From contig OU015665.1 in NCBI GenBank assembly GCA_907165275.2, forward strand, positions 1,550,001 to 1,614,000: 64,000 nucleotides of DNA, given 5' to 3'. Below, piece by piece: positions 11,801 to 21,285 of the stretch (position 1 is its first letter; every line of letters begins with the position of its first letter). Made by a program: the position numbers and the translations under genes. Source of the stretch: Zygaena filipendulae. Taxonomy: Eukaryota; Arthropoda; Insecta; Lepidoptera; Zygaenidae. The notes beneath the pieces were generated by a model, which did no database searches, was not told the DNA's origin, and saw only the letters and a list, made by a program, of their open reading frames with translations.

Positions 11801-14800
11801 TCCCGTGGGAATTCCGGGATAAAAAGTCCTATAAGTGACAGAATTTTTAAAATCAGTTTTTGAGATTATCCCCAAAAGTCTTTTCTATTTGAAATATTAG
11901 TGTAGATTAAAAATCGGCCAAGTGCGAGTCGGACTCGCGCACGTTCCGTACCGTGCAATTAATGGGGATGTTGACTACTTTTGAAAATCAAAATGCTAAT
12001 TAGTCCGTCACTTAGAAAATAAAAAAACAGTAGACACGTATTTTTTGCTTTTTCAAATAAATTGAAATACACAGAGATAAAGTGCATTAAAGTTTAGGGT
12101 GGGGGGGTCATGACGTCACTAACCGATAAAACCGCCATACAAACTGTCCGAATAGTGACGTCACGCGAAATTTCAACTAAATATATCGCCGTTATTTTTT
12201 GATTACGTACAAAAATAAAAAATACCTGTCCAATATTTTTTATTAATCTACAAGACGGACTAAAAAAAAATTGACAATATGCCCAAAACGACAAAAAAAA
12301 TCACGTTTGTTGTATTAAATATTTACAACAAACGCTCCCCTTAAATATTTATTTTATTCTGTATTTTAGTGTTTGTTGTTATAGCGGCAACAGAAATAGG
12401 TAGGTACATCATCTGTGAAAATTTCAACTGCGTAACGGTTCATGAGATACAGCCTGGTGAGAGAGAGATACAGACGGACGGACGAACAGCGGAGTCTTAG
12501 TAATAGGGTCTCGTTTTACCTTCTGGGTACGGAACCCTAAAAAGTATGCTGTCATTTAGGACAATATTTTTTAGAATTGAATCTGCAATAGCTCCACAGA
12601 TAACCTACTCGCTAGTCGCTACTACTCGCTACACCCAAAGTTCCAAAACTGCGATTACAAATTAGGTACAATAGAGTCAAATGGCATCTACTGATTTCTG
12701 CGGCGTGGGTGTCGACTAGGTACAGTGAATTTTCGTTCCTTGCTTTTAAACACAACGTCGCGCGCCGGTTGATTTTAGGTAAAAATATTGTAGACTAGCT
12801 GTGCCCCGCGGTTTCCGGGATAAAAAGTACCCAAGTCCTTCTCTGTACCCCTGACAACGTGCATGCCCATCCAAACCCGTTCAGCCGTTTTTGCGTGATC
12901 GAGTACCTAACAAACATCCACACTTTCACATTTATAATATTAGTAGGTAGGTATTTAAATTTGTAATGTCTCGAACCCACCAGGATCCACGAATAGGCTC
13001 CAGCGTTGAATCTATGAAGATTCGATTATACCTACATACACCATTATTCTATAAATTATAATATTTTTCTACGTGTTTTTGATCTTCGATTTTATAAGAG
13101 AATCTAAAAATAATCGTTTATTGTTCAGGGTTCTAAGGGATTTTTGCCTCGCGATATCCTCGATGCATACAAGAAGCAAGGCCAAACTCCTGTAGAGTCT
13201 AATAAGAAGAAGCAAAGTTCATTGGTGACAATGTGAGTAGATTTTGTTTTTAGAAGTCTATACGTATACAATATAATTATATTCAAGGTATAATATTGGA
13301 GGGTGCCTATTCAACCATTTAAAATTCAACTCGATATTATTGATGTGTGTGTGTTAACATGTTCACTCCCAGAGATTTAGTAAGCTGTGTTCAGTGTTCA
13401 CCACACAAAAATGGGCTTTTCAACCAAATTTTCTTTTTTAATCCGTCTTGTAGATTACTTAATAAAAAATATTGGACACGTATTATTTCTTTTTTTACGT
13501 AATCAAAAAATAACCGAGATACATTAACTTGAAATGTCGCGTGACGTCACGCCGTGCAACAGTTATAGCACGCTATGACGTCAAGAGCCCCCCCACTCCT
13601 AAACTTTAATGCGTTTTATCTTGGTATTTTTTCAATAATTTGAAAGAGAAAAAAATACGAGTCTATTTTTTTTATAAATCTAAAAGACAGACTTTTGATT
13701 TTCATATCCCTGAAACAAGCCTTAATATCCTACATCGGAATGCTGTTCTATGCCTATTACCTATTCTGTGCCACCCTGCACCCGGATTAAGTTCCTATAA
13801 GTACACAGTTATATTAATATTCGAAATAAGTATATTTTATAAAAGTACCTATAAAACAGGTGAAGTTCTAACAGTAGCTATAAAAAATCAGTTTCTCAGT
13901 ATGGAACACGATCCTGGGCTCGTCTCTGTTGACCATGGCATGGGGCGTGGAGCGAGCTGGTCTGCCGGCAGCTCTTATTTTGGTGGCCGTGATGGCTGCG
14001 CTCTGCTTATATACAGCTTACTTGTTGCTCAAGGTCAATAAGTATCATGGTGAGTTAGGTTATAGCAACTTTACAAATTCCGAAATACCCCTCACAAAGG
14101 CAGTGTAGAGCCGCAGAAAAACCTAGCTAATTGCAATGGTACAACAAGGTACTCGCATTTTATTTCCTTAAGGGGTAAATTTATCAACACCCTCAAAAAA
14201 GTGGTAAAGAACCACTTTGAAAAGTTTTGATACCAATTTTGTGATTCTAACTTCAAAACTGACGGTAGTTACATGAAAACTTTGATTACCTACCTTCCCT
14301 TTTACAATATTTTGATATTCTTTTTACGATTATTAATATACCTAGTCTTTTGTCTACTGGTAACTTATTAGACCACGAATCTGTGCAGGCTTATTTGTAA
14401 CCCCCTAGTCTTCCCCCATTCCAATGATACTCGACCATTAGTGATTAATCCTACTATCCTATCCTACTAATGTTATAAAATGTGAAAGTGTAGATGTTTG
14501 GATTTTTGTTACTCAATCGCGCAAAAACGGCTGAACGGATTTGGATGAAATTTGGCATGCACGTTGTCGGGGGTACAGAGAAGGATATAGGGTACTTTTT
14601 ATCCCGGAATTCCCGCGGGAACTCTGAACTTACCGCGGGTGAAACCGCAGGGCACAGCTAGTAAATAATAAATGTAATTTGCTTGGCTACAGGCGGCGGG
14701 GTGGTGTGCGAGGTGCCAGCTCTATGCCGCTTGCTGTTGGGTGCGTGGGCGCAGCGCGTGGCGCACTTGTTTAGCCTGGTGGTGCTGTGCGGCGCCAACA

Positions 14801-17800
14801 TCATCTACTGGATACTCATCACCAACTTCCTCTACTTCACCGTAAACTATTTCATTGGTGAGCGAATAAGAAGAGTGAGAACTGGGAGTTTCCTTTCTAG
14901 GCTAGATGGGCTTATAATTTTCGACCACACTATAAGAATAAAAAAGGAAGGATTGAATCAGGGAACCCACCAGCTGTCATAACCGCGCACCGTGTCAGCA
15001 CCGTGCTTGTAGACACCATGTGTTTATGCATTATTTTCTTTTCAAATAATTCCATTATACAAAATCGCTTCTGATTAGAATTTTAGGCCATAGACGCACA
15101 GGTATCTGCAGAAACATTTGAAGGAATACCACTAGTTATAATATTATTAGGTACCTACCTATTTCACAATAAAACTCGATGAATCGACTATAACCTCAAT
15201 CCGTTCTTCTTCAAGATTGTTAATATCTTCTTGTCTCCAGACCTCTCCACCCCAAGAAATTCGACGGCGTATACAAACGCAGCGGCCATCTGTCCCCGCC
15301 AGGCCGTCAACGGCTCCCTCATCATCCCCGTCGCCAGCGACGACTCGCCATACTGGGGGCTGCACACCACCGCGCCGGTGTTGGTGTGCCTCATCATATT
15401 CCCCCTGCTGAACTTCAAGAATGTATCGTTCTTCACGAAATTTAACTCATTGGGTAAGTAGTAATTAATAAATTCAAGACACTTATATGCGATAAAGCAT
15501 ATTATAGTGTAGTAGACTATTTAAATGATACAGACGTTTGGGAATGAATTGCTCTATCCAGTTACTATTTTTTGTTCTCCTAGTTTACAAGTATGATCAT
15601 TAAAAGACAGCGCTGCTGAGTTTCTTGTCAGTTCTTCTCAGTAGAGGACGTATTCCGAACTGACGGTAATTTATAGTTCTAAGAACCTGCTGACGATTAC
15701 AAGTGATTGTAACCAATCCTAAGTAATAAATAGCTTTTGAATTTTGAATTTTTTTGAATTTTGAATTTAGTACCTACTTAGTGAGTAGGTTCCAGCCACC
15801 GTCGTTTTTGTCCTACCACCGTTTCTGCTAATCTATCCATTATTTTAAAAAAGTTTCATTGAACTTCACAGCGCATAGATAAACTTTATGAAAAACCCTA
15901 GGAGGCCTTTGTCGAACTGTCCTGCAAATTCGTACCATGACGGACTTTGCAGGCCAGCCAGCTAACTGCCCACGCAGGAGATTCATTTCACAGGGTCCCC
16001 GTTTTACCCAGAGATCTTAGAGAGAGATCTTAGATCCTTATCACTAAGTGTTACTGTTATCGACAGCGAGAAGAAAAGGATAATCCTACTAATATTATAA
16101 ATGTGAAAGTGTGGATGGTTGGAGGTTTGGATGTTTGTTACTCAATCACGCAAAAACGGCTGAACAAATTTGGATGAAATTTGGCATGCACGTTGTCAGG
16201 GGTACAGAGAAGGACATAGGGTACTTTTTATTCCGGAATTCCAGCGGGAATTTCGAAACTACCGCGGGTGAAACCTCAGGGCACAGCTAGTCTATAATAT
16301 AAGTAAAATTATCTGGCCGTACTGTATAGAGCATAGCACGCAGTACGCATAGAGTTGTTGGTTACTGTATACCTACTGACGATCGTGGTGGTAAAATTAA
16401 AGTGGGCCAGGAGCGGTCGTAGTGGAAATCCTTTGGAGAAATGTAGCTTTGTCAAGCAGTGGATAGGTATCCGTCGGCTAATGACCTTCGCTCCCATTCC
16501 AGGCACCCTGTCGGTAGTGTACTTGCTGGTGTTCGTGGTGGTGAAGGGCTGGATGTGGGGCGTGCACCTGAGCGCGGCGGCGCTGGACGCGCCCGCGCCC
16601 GCGCACGCCGCCAAAGACGCGGCGGTGCTCAGCGGCATGCTGGCGCTCTCCTTCTACATACACAACATCATCATCACGGTGATGAGCAACAATGAGAGAC
16701 AGGAGAACAACGTGAGTCTTTGAAGAACTATCAAAAATTCGCTGATCCCTGCGGTCTCAATGACCTTCGTTAATTTGGAAGTTACCGTGGGAATTCCGTG
16801 ATATTCTTTCCTAGCTGACGTCTGGATTCGACACAAGAATCGTTTTACTATTACGTAGCCAGTTTCGAAAGAGCTTCATAGGTTAAGTAGTTTTCGGACC
16901 CTTATGTCGAATCCAGTTTCGTACAAGTGTTAAAATACGCACCTTCGAAATCGACGAAGCCGTTTCGATGACGACGGAAGCGTGTCGATTACCATTGATG
17001 AAAATTAGCTAGTTCAAATGTTTAACCTATATCGTATCTCTGTATAAATTTGAGATCAGATGGCGCCTATAATAGTGCAAGCTTTATTCGTATTGTTTCA
17101 GGGCAGAGATCTGACGATAGCATTCCTGTTGGTGACGATAACTTACACTCTGGTGGGAGTGGTGTTTTACATTTGCTTTCCATTGGCGAAGTCCTGTATC
17201 CAAGATGTAAGTTAAGTTCACCACTTATCTTTATCTTATCTTAATTAATGGGGTAGGCAGATAAAGCCTCGGCACTTTGACCCTTGGGATCTTTTGTACC
17301 ATCCCCATTCTGTGATCCTCCCTCTACTCTCTGAAGACCTCGGGGGCATGGGCTACTGGGTAGGAACCTCTGGTTCTGGGTAAGCTGTCCTCAGAAGGCC
17401 CATACGTTTACGAACCAAGGCATCGCACTCGAGACACACACGAGATGTGCCATTGTTTTCACCTCTACGCCGCACTTCCTGCAGGACGAGTCATTCGCAA
17501 GGTTTATTTTCGTGAGGTGTTCTTTTGTCTCGAAGTGACCTGTAAGCACACCAGTGGTTAGGCGAGCCTGATTGCGACTCAAGAGAAGTATACTACGTGA
17601 TAGTTTTTCGTCGGTTTTGTCGCCAATAAAGCGTTGGAATACCTAAGGCCCGTAGTCGATGACACTCTTGTGAATGTCTTTTCCGGGGTTTTCGCGTATT
17701 GCTTTTTTCAGTTCACCACACTCCAGAAATGACACGCACTTGAGCGCGCTCATAAAAAGTACTCATCACCTATAGGTACGTCTTCCTCGCGGCAACACTC

Positions 17801-19578
17801 CCATTGACTTACGTATCTACATTTGCTTCTTATTTCGTGCAAAACTCAATGTTGAACTTTCTTTTTCAGAATATCCTGAACAATTTCGAAATGAACGATG
17901 TAATGTCAGCTGTGGCGAGAATTTTGCTGTTGTTTCAAGTGAGTAAAAGGTATATTGTTATGGACTCCCTAGGGAATTTTTTGTACCACGATAACTGTAT
18001 GCTATAATAACCGTGTCCATCGCTAATTTTCTCCGTAACACCAACCGCCGCGGTTTTACCCGCGATAGTTTCGGAGCTCCCGCGGGAATCCGGTGTAACA
18101 TTTACTATATGTCCTTCTCTGTATCCCTGACAACTTGCATGCAAAATTTCATGATGATCGGTTGAGCCGTTAAATCGTGAAAGCGTAACAAACAAACACA
18201 CTCACATTCGCATTTACAATCTTAGTAAGGATGCAGAAATATCTGACAATTTCAAACCCTCGATTCCCCTGATTCTTACAGAGCAAAAATTCTGGACATG
18301 TCGGGAGAATTCCTGCGATCTGGTAACCCTGGCCCTGACCATTGGTGTTTCCCCCCACCCCCCAGGTGGTGACCGTGTACCCGCTGGTGGCGTTCATGCT
18401 GCGCACCGAGGCTATCCTCCTGATGCCGGTGCCCGCCGCCTGGAAGCAGCGACGGTGGCTCGCGGTCGCCACCAACGTCGCCATTGTAACCCTCTGCATA
18501 CTGATGGCCTGCTTCTGTCCCAGCATCGGGACTATTATCAGGTAAAGCAGGTCATGCTAAAGCAGTTGCCAGCTATTTGCCAGCTGTTGCACTAGCGCGA
18601 TTTTAATCCCCTTGTAAAATCCCCAAATTCCCTAACTGCTTTTGGAAATTTGCTTGTACCAGGGTACAGCAATATGGTTATACGTGTGACTAGTGACCGC
18701 TTGGACGCGACTGGTTCAAACCTTACAGTTTCTGTACACCTTGTTTTTACGTACGTACTAACCCGTACCTATCGTATACCCGTTTTTGTAATTGGGTATT
18801 CTATTATTATGAAGATCAAAATTCAAATTGTTCCGTCAGAAAATAAAAAAATAATAGACACGTATTTTTTGCTTTCTCAAATTAATGAAAATAAACATAG
18901 ATAAAGCGCATTAAAGTTTAGGGTGGGGCACTCGTGACGTCAATATTCAGTATAAGCCCCATACAAACTGCACCGGATTGTGACGTCACGCGAAATTTCA
19001 ACTCAATGTATCGCCGTATTTGTCGGTTAGGTAAAAAAAGGAAAAATACGTGTCCAACATTTTTACTAATCTACACGATGGACTAAAAAATAAAATTGTC
19101 GAGTAGCCAATTATTGAATGACGACCCGATTGGCGTAATGGTCACCATGCCTGCCCGCTAATCAAGAGGTTCCGGGTTCGATTCCCGGTGGGAGTGGACT
19201 TTGTGTGATGAACACAGGGTTCCATTTTCTAGTCTGGGAGTGTATAATATATGTCTATAGTATAATATATAATTATGTAATAATATGTGTAGTAAATACC
19301 ACGTTTGCTTGGTTTCCACGACACAAGCAGCTTAGTGTGAGATCAAGTAGATCTGTGTGTTGTGAAGTGGATTATTATTATTATTATTTTCAAATTGTAC
19401 CCATAGGTACACGGGTGCAGTGAGCGGCCTGGTGCACATATTCGCGCTGCCGTCGCTCCTCTACGCGCGCTCGCTGCAGCTCCGGGGCAAGCTCACCAAG
19501 TGGAAAGCGACCTTCTTCATACTGATCACACTCTTCGGCACTATTAATCTGTTGGTGCAGTTTTTCATCAGCGAGTGA
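2831..19578 (+). CDS. SLC38A9: SLC38A9, lysosomal amino acid transceptor (12 exons, complete)
   Basis: Exons: 2831-2910, 11048-11113, 11574-11715, 13129-13232, 13892-14049, 14693-14857, 15241-15453, 16503-16711, 17102-17206, 17870-17938, 18366-18541, 19407-19578. All introns are GT-AG and phases agree, giving 1659 nt or 552 residues (human about 560). Family role: lysosomal membrane carrier of arginine and other amino acids that binds Ragulator-Rag and activates mTORC1. Residues 1-130 are a polar cytosolic tail. The first membrane helix carries SLVTIFSVWNTILGSS, the hallmark of the family. Later signatures are FPLLNFKNVSFF, FYIHNIIITVMSNN plus RQENN, ARILLLFQ, MACFCPSIG and a C-terminal NLLVQFF. 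A lumenal loop has N-glycosylation sites at N245 and N262 (NST, NGS). The exon 5 acceptor at 13891 was chosen because only it keeps TIFSVWNT in frame. Intron 1 (8.1 kb) is full of transposons. Confidence 0.95.
3015..3504. mobile_element. hAT-like transposon remnant in SLC38A9 intron 1
   Basis: The element begins CAAGGGCGGAT and ends with the exact reverse complement ATCCGCCCTTG, followed inward on the left by a G-rich run and a CACGTGCCCC palindrome. The ends suit the hAT superfamily, and the only coding trace inside resembles a hAT C-terminal dimerisation region. The 8 bp on each side do not match, so no target duplication is visible. At 490 bp it is a deletion derivative that cannot move itself. 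Confidence 0.55.
3175..3312 (+). pseudogene. hAT transposase C-terminal fragment
   Basis: A 45-codon frame from ATG at 3175 to TAA at 3310-3312. It reads SETERLNGLALMHIH, then a short helix-forming stretch and LDIFSRKHKRKL. This resembles the extreme C-terminus of hAT-type transposases, where RLNGLALMHIH-like residues belong to the dimerisation domain. The catalytic region is absent, so it is a relic inside the 490 bp element. The assignment is from remembered family appearance only. Confidence 0.45.
4264..4440 (-). mobile_element. Lep1-like non-autonomous Helitron copy
   Basis: Read on the minus strand it runs from an AATATTA-type 5' end through the region related to GATTTAAATGAAACTTTAC to GGCACAACTAGT-like 3' bases. 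The family is present more than 20 times in this window. This copy matters because it is the empty-site counterpart of the SINE-interrupted copy at 9948-10394: the same TTTACAATAATA...GCTTATACATCAG junction is uninterrupted here. Confidence 0.55.
4560..4810. repeat. Dispersed repeat, inverted partner of 8430-8690
   Basis: This block, with motifs GCGCTACGCCCGCACC, GCGCCAAATATTGTATT and CAAACTACTTTCT, recurs in reverse complement at 8430-8690. Both lie in SLC38A9 intron 1. They are diverged copies of one unidentified element; no coding potential was seen. Confidence 0.55.
5005..5224. mobile_element. 220 bp palindromic MITE
   Basis: The arms GCCGCACTCAGAGTCGACTT and AAGTCGACTCTGAGTGCGGC pair exactly. 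Inside, the inner parts (AAACTGCCGCAATCAGA against TCTGATTGCGGCAG) also pair. It is nested inside the 4066-5271 element, so it is the younger of the two. A partial relative ends near 21617, where CTCTGAGTGCGGCCG recurs. Confidence 0.65.
6092..6711. mobile_element. MITE with AGGGCCC...TTCACTATG ends
   Basis: The left end GGGCCCATATTCACTATG and right end ATAGTGAATAGGGGCCC are inverted repeats. The interior has CAACAACATTCCTTGCCCAT and repeated GCGTTATCATAACGCGC motifs. Related copies sit at 43387-44050 and 57361-57750, both in BicC. No coding sequence was recognised; frames within it are not gene-like. Confidence 0.6.
6765..6830 (+). mobile_element. SINE 3' fragment
   Basis: GCTTAGTGTGAGATCTAGTAGATCT followed by GTGTTGTGAA matches the tail region of the tRNA-derived SINEs at 10066 and 19119. 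The tRNA-like head is missing, so this is a truncated or broken copy. Confidence 0.5.
7950..8177. mobile_element. 228 bp palindromic MITE
   Basis: The ends GGAGCTAGGATGCGCAACAT and ATGTTGCGCATCCTAGCTCC are perfect inverted repeats of 20 bp, continuing imperfectly inward through ATGATAAAATTTTATCGA. It lies in SLC38A9 intron 1 and carries no coding sequence. Confidence 0.65.
8430..8690. repeat. Dispersed repeat, inverted partner of 4560-4810
   Basis: It contains AGAAAGTAGTTTGCTCAGA, AATACAATATTTGGCGCG and GGGTGCGGGCGTAGCGC, the reverse complements of motifs at 4560-4810. The next 400 bases (8700-9110) contain a further ATCAGGTTTT...ACACGTTGTATAT motif that recurs near 4440-4490 (inverted) and 47625-47670. 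Confidence 0.5.
9560..9947. mobile_element. Two adjacent Helitron-type copies in opposite orientation
   Basis: 9560-9740 is a minus-strand copy with CCGCGGTTTCACCCGCGG, CCCCTGACAACGTGCATGC and GGTTGAGCCGTTAA. 9745-9947 is a plus-strand copy of a related subfamily (CGCAACGGATTTTGATGCGG) that ends GGGTCAGCTAGT. Both end in CTAG bases, as Helitrons do. They carry no protein. Confidence 0.5.
9948..10394 (+). mobile_element. Lep1-like Helitron split by a SINE
   Basis: The Helitron begins with the TACTAATAT-type 5' end at 9948 and ends GGGCACAGCTAGT at 10394. The SINE at about 10066-10330 divides it after AATAAAGCTTAT. The uninterrupted order is preserved in the copy at 4264-4440. Confidence 0.55.
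10066..10330 (+). mobile_element. tRNA-derived SINE
   Basis: The head holds polymerase III box A-like GGCGCAGAGGTTACC and box B GAGTTCGATTCCCGG. It is followed by a shared body (GTGTGATGAACACAGGGTTC, CCACGTTTGCTTGGTTTCCA) and a tail of ATT repeats. A close relative lies at 19119-19388. The head lacks a proper tRNA cloverleaf, so it is a retroposon and not a tRNA gene. Confidence 0.7.
10675..10840 (-). mobile_element. Helitron-type fragment
   Basis: CCGCGGTTTCACCCGTG, GTACCCCTGACGACAACGTG and GATCGCTTGAGTAG identify a diverged minus-strand copy of the common family, about 210 bp upstream of SLC38A9 exon 2. Further diverged pieces occur at 11185-11440 and 11775-11830. Confidence 0.45.
11909..12543. 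mobile_element. TIR element interrupted by a CRE-bearing MITE
   Basis: The left part reads ATCGGCCAAGTGCGAGTCGG then CGTTCCGTACC; the right end reads GGGTACGGAACCCTAAAA. I recognise these as the two sides of a repeat widespread in Lepidoptera. The MITE at 11962-12290 sits between them, so this copy is an older element with a younger insertion. The segment after the MITE has CATGAGATACAGCCTGGTG and GACGGACGGACGAACAGC. Confidence 0.5.
11962..12290. mobile_element. CRE-bearing MITE, copy 1
   Basis: It starts ATGGGGATGTTGACTAC and ends near GACAATATGCCCA; the family ends pair as an inverted repeat of about 15 bp. Two TGACGTCA palindromes lie in the middle, at about 12111 and 12158. The family repeats AAGCAAAAAATACGTGTC-type arms on both sides. 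Other copies: 13413-13707, 18805-19115, 22570-22881, 43015-43300, 47067-47395, 62130-62376, with partial ones at 33380-33452 and 35425-35600. Confidence 0.65.
12793..12940 (-). mobile_element. Helitron-type copy with internal deletion
   Basis: AGCTGTGCCCCGCGGTTTC joins directly to CCGGGATAAAAAGTACCC, so the GGTAATTTCGGAGTTCCCGC block usual in the family is missing. The rest (CCCTGACAACGTGCATGC, AATATTAGTAGG) is typical. Confidence 0.5.
13413..13707. mobile_element. CRE-bearing MITE, copy 2
   Basis: Ends are ATGGGCTTTTC on the left and GATTTTCATATCCCT on the right. TGACGTCA palindromes lie at about 13543 and 13576. It sits in SLC38A9 intron 4. Confidence 0.55.
14462..14662 (+). mobile_element. 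Lep1-like Helitron, well preserved
   Basis: It begins TCCTACTAATGTTATAAA and ends GGGCACAGCTAGT, the 5' TC and 3' CTAG termini of the family, and is flanked by A on both sides. It lies 30 bp upstream of SLC38A9 exon 6, so its 3' end is very close to the branch-point zone of intron 5. Confidence 0.6.
15590..15775 (+). mobile_element. LINE 3' end with TTGAATTT tail
   Basis: The sequence runs from GACAGCGCTGCTGAG through GAACTGACGGTAATTTATAG to repeated TTGAATTT units, a microsatellite-like tail usual for non-LTR elements. An inverted copy with the same tail lies at 61770-61885. Only untranslated 3' sequence is present; the LINE clade is undetermined. Confidence 0.5.
16084..16291 (+). mobile_element. 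Lep1-like Helitron, full-length copy
   Basis: It starts TCCTACTAATATTATAAATG and ends GGGCACAGCTAGT, 208 bp, in SLC38A9 intron 7. This is the cleanest copy in the window and defines the termini. The family encodes no protein and must have depended on Rep-helicase from elsewhere. Confidence 0.65.
17245..17790 (-). mobile_element. LINE ORF2 C-terminal fragment in SLC38A9 intron 9
   Basis: On the minus strand a frame at 17391-17582 reads LTTGVLTGHF, then HLTKINLANDSSCRKCG and a following AHLVC. This Leu-Thr-Gly-His plus Cys-x2-Cys...His-x-x-Cys arrangement is the zinc-finger-like region after the reverse transcriptase/RNase H of Jockey, R1 and I clade LINEs. It lies antisense to SLC38A9. No reverse transcriptase core is present, so it is a dead 5'-truncated copy. 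Confidence 0.55.
18044..18232 (-). mobile_element. Helitron-type copy
   Basis: CCGCCGCGGTTTTACCCGCG at the left, then CCTGACAACTTGCATGC, GATCGGTTGAGCCGTTAA and the TTACAATCTTAGTAAGGAT end. Minus strand, between SLC38A9 exons 10 and 11. Confidence 0.55.
18805..19115. mobile_element. CRE-bearing MITE, copy 3
   Basis: It shows the family arms (ATAATAGACACGTATTTTTTG and the inverted AAAAATACGTGTCCAACATT) and two TGACGTCA sites at about 18935 and 18981. It is followed at once by the SINE at 19119. Confidence 0.6.
19119..19388 (+). mobile_element. tRNA-derived SINE next to the last SLC38A9 acceptor
   Basis: Box A-like TGGCGTAATGGTCACC and box B GGGTTCGATTCCCGG mark the head; the body and ATT tail match the copy at 10066-10330. 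The tail ends about 18 bp before the last exon of SLC38A9 (19407), so the SINE lies inside the 3' splice region of intron 11. Confidence 0.7.
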
Positions 19579-20240
19579 GATTCGTCAAAAGTTCGACAAC
19601 CTGTCGTTATAAGTAGGTATAGTACCTCATGTGACCGAGTGCGCTCTAAGGATGTTTTAATCAATTTTGAAAAAGTGATAATTTTCTACAAACAAAGACT
19701 AGAGTGTGCCACTAGTGTATCTATCAACGATACGTTAGCGATTTTGTCGTGTTTTCTATTGTTTCGTGACAATTATTTAATAAGTAAATTTTCATTATTC
19801 TAAACGACAATATTGTATAGATTCTGCAGCTGTTTTTTTTTTTTTATTAGGATATACAATCGGATAGTTTCATGACCAAAGGAGTCTCTATGATATTATA
19901 TTATATAGAGGCAGTAAGAAATCTAGTCAATTAGTTTTTAGTTGCCACTATACTTAGGATTGTATTATCTGTGACTTAGGTATATTTGTCCATTGTACAT
20001 AATTTTGACTTCACGTTCAATATGTCAGGTCTTAACAATTAAGAAAATTATAATTTTACAGGCCAACTAAATAATATAGTACCTAGTTAACTTAATTCCT
20101 AAACTACCGGTTATATTGTGGTTATTAAGCTTTCGACTTAAATTAATTAAACTAGATATAAGTTTGTAAAAACTGGATAGAGAGATTCAACTGTGTGAAA
20201 TTCGCCTTTTTTACTCACATATTTGAAATAAAATTATGTA
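19579..20240 (+). other. SLC38A9 3' UTR
   Basis: AT-rich sequence after the TGA at 19576-19578. A canonical AATAAA lies at 20227-20232, giving a 3' UTR of about 650 bases if used. A T-rich tract (19831-19845) interrupts it. No frame of interest is present. Confidence 0.5.
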
Positions 20241-20460
20241 TTACTAATCTATTTATTTATTTATTTATTTAACAATTAATGCACACAAGGACAACAAAAA
20301 AGGAAAAAAGTATAAAAGTAATCATGTACAAGGGTCATGCTTATTCCATATCTATATTTTTTTGCAAGGACCATAATCTCGCAAGTTGTTGAAAAGGAGT
20401 GGATGAGCATTTATTTAGCTATAAATAAGATTATAAGATGAAAAATAAATGTATTCAAAA
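20241..20460 (+). repeat. TTTA-repeat and dispersed LINE-like tail
   Basis: A TATTTATTTATT microsatellite is followed by AACAATTAATGCACACAAGG and GTAATCATGTACAAGGGTC. The same unit, with its TTTA repeats, recurs at 51900-52025. It is probably the end of a retroelement, family unknown. Confidence 0.5.
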
Positions 20461-21010
20461 TAAAAACTACCTACTTTATTTTTAAATTCTTTTATACATT
20501 TATAATATGTCGATAAATATAACAAAATTCCCTTAACATTACCAAGAACATAACAATTCATAAAATACAAATAACAATCCAATTTTAAAGTTAATTAGTT
20601 AAAATACATTTATACTTAATTGATTGTGCTATAATATACTTCTATCAATTATAAGTTCACTATGACATCACGCAAAAATTTTTACTTCAAAAAATACACA
20701 GACGAGTATAGCCTATACAGACAACTAATTTGTGATTTTTTCTAATCTAGTGCGTTTGGGATTGTATTTGCTACAAGGCGCGTTATGGCAAAATAATAAC
20801 ACAGTTGGTCATAGTGAATCAGGCAGGAACCTAAATCTAAAAACTTTTCATAACAAACAATATAGATAAATACAATCTCTTTGGCTTTCCCATCATGAAA
20901 ATGTGAGCAATTAGCATTAAACATCACTCCTCACAGAACTCCTATGCACCTGGCAACACACCCTGTGTCCTGGCGGACCTAGTTTTGTGGTGTCCGACGA
21001 CATAATATTA

Positions 21011-21285
21011 GGGGCCTTCTACAAAGTACGTCACGTTAAGGTCGACGAACTGTGTCATTCTGTGACAGGGGGTGGGAAGAGGTACTAAGTTTCGCGACGT
21101 CACATTGCAAAATGCCACATTATTTTGTCGGAACTGCTGTTTTAATTTAGTAATTTCTGGATGTAAAATTGCTAAATATATGACGTCACACTAGGGAGGG
21201 GGAGGGTCTCACAAATGTGACCAACAGTGACATGGAGAGGTCGAAAAATCACGAACTTAGCGTGACGTACTTTATGGACGACCCC
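21011..21285. mobile_element. 275 bp MITE with TTA target duplication
   Basis: The left end (GGGGCCTTC...AAAGTACGTCACG) and the right end (CGTGACGTACTTTATGGACG then ACCCC) form imperfect inverted repeats of about 25 bp. TTA occurs at 21008-21010 and 21286-21288 as a 3 bp duplication, typical of PIF/Harbinger-type elements. The interior has further CGACGTCAC/GACGTCACA motifs. A diverged fragment of the family is at 53270-53345. Confidence 0.65.

Noticed and set aside
13640..14041. A 133-codon plus-strand frame
   Set aside because: It overlaps SLC38A9 exon 5 but reads another frame and includes intron and MITE sequence. The frame that gives FSVWNTILGSSLL fits the splice phases.
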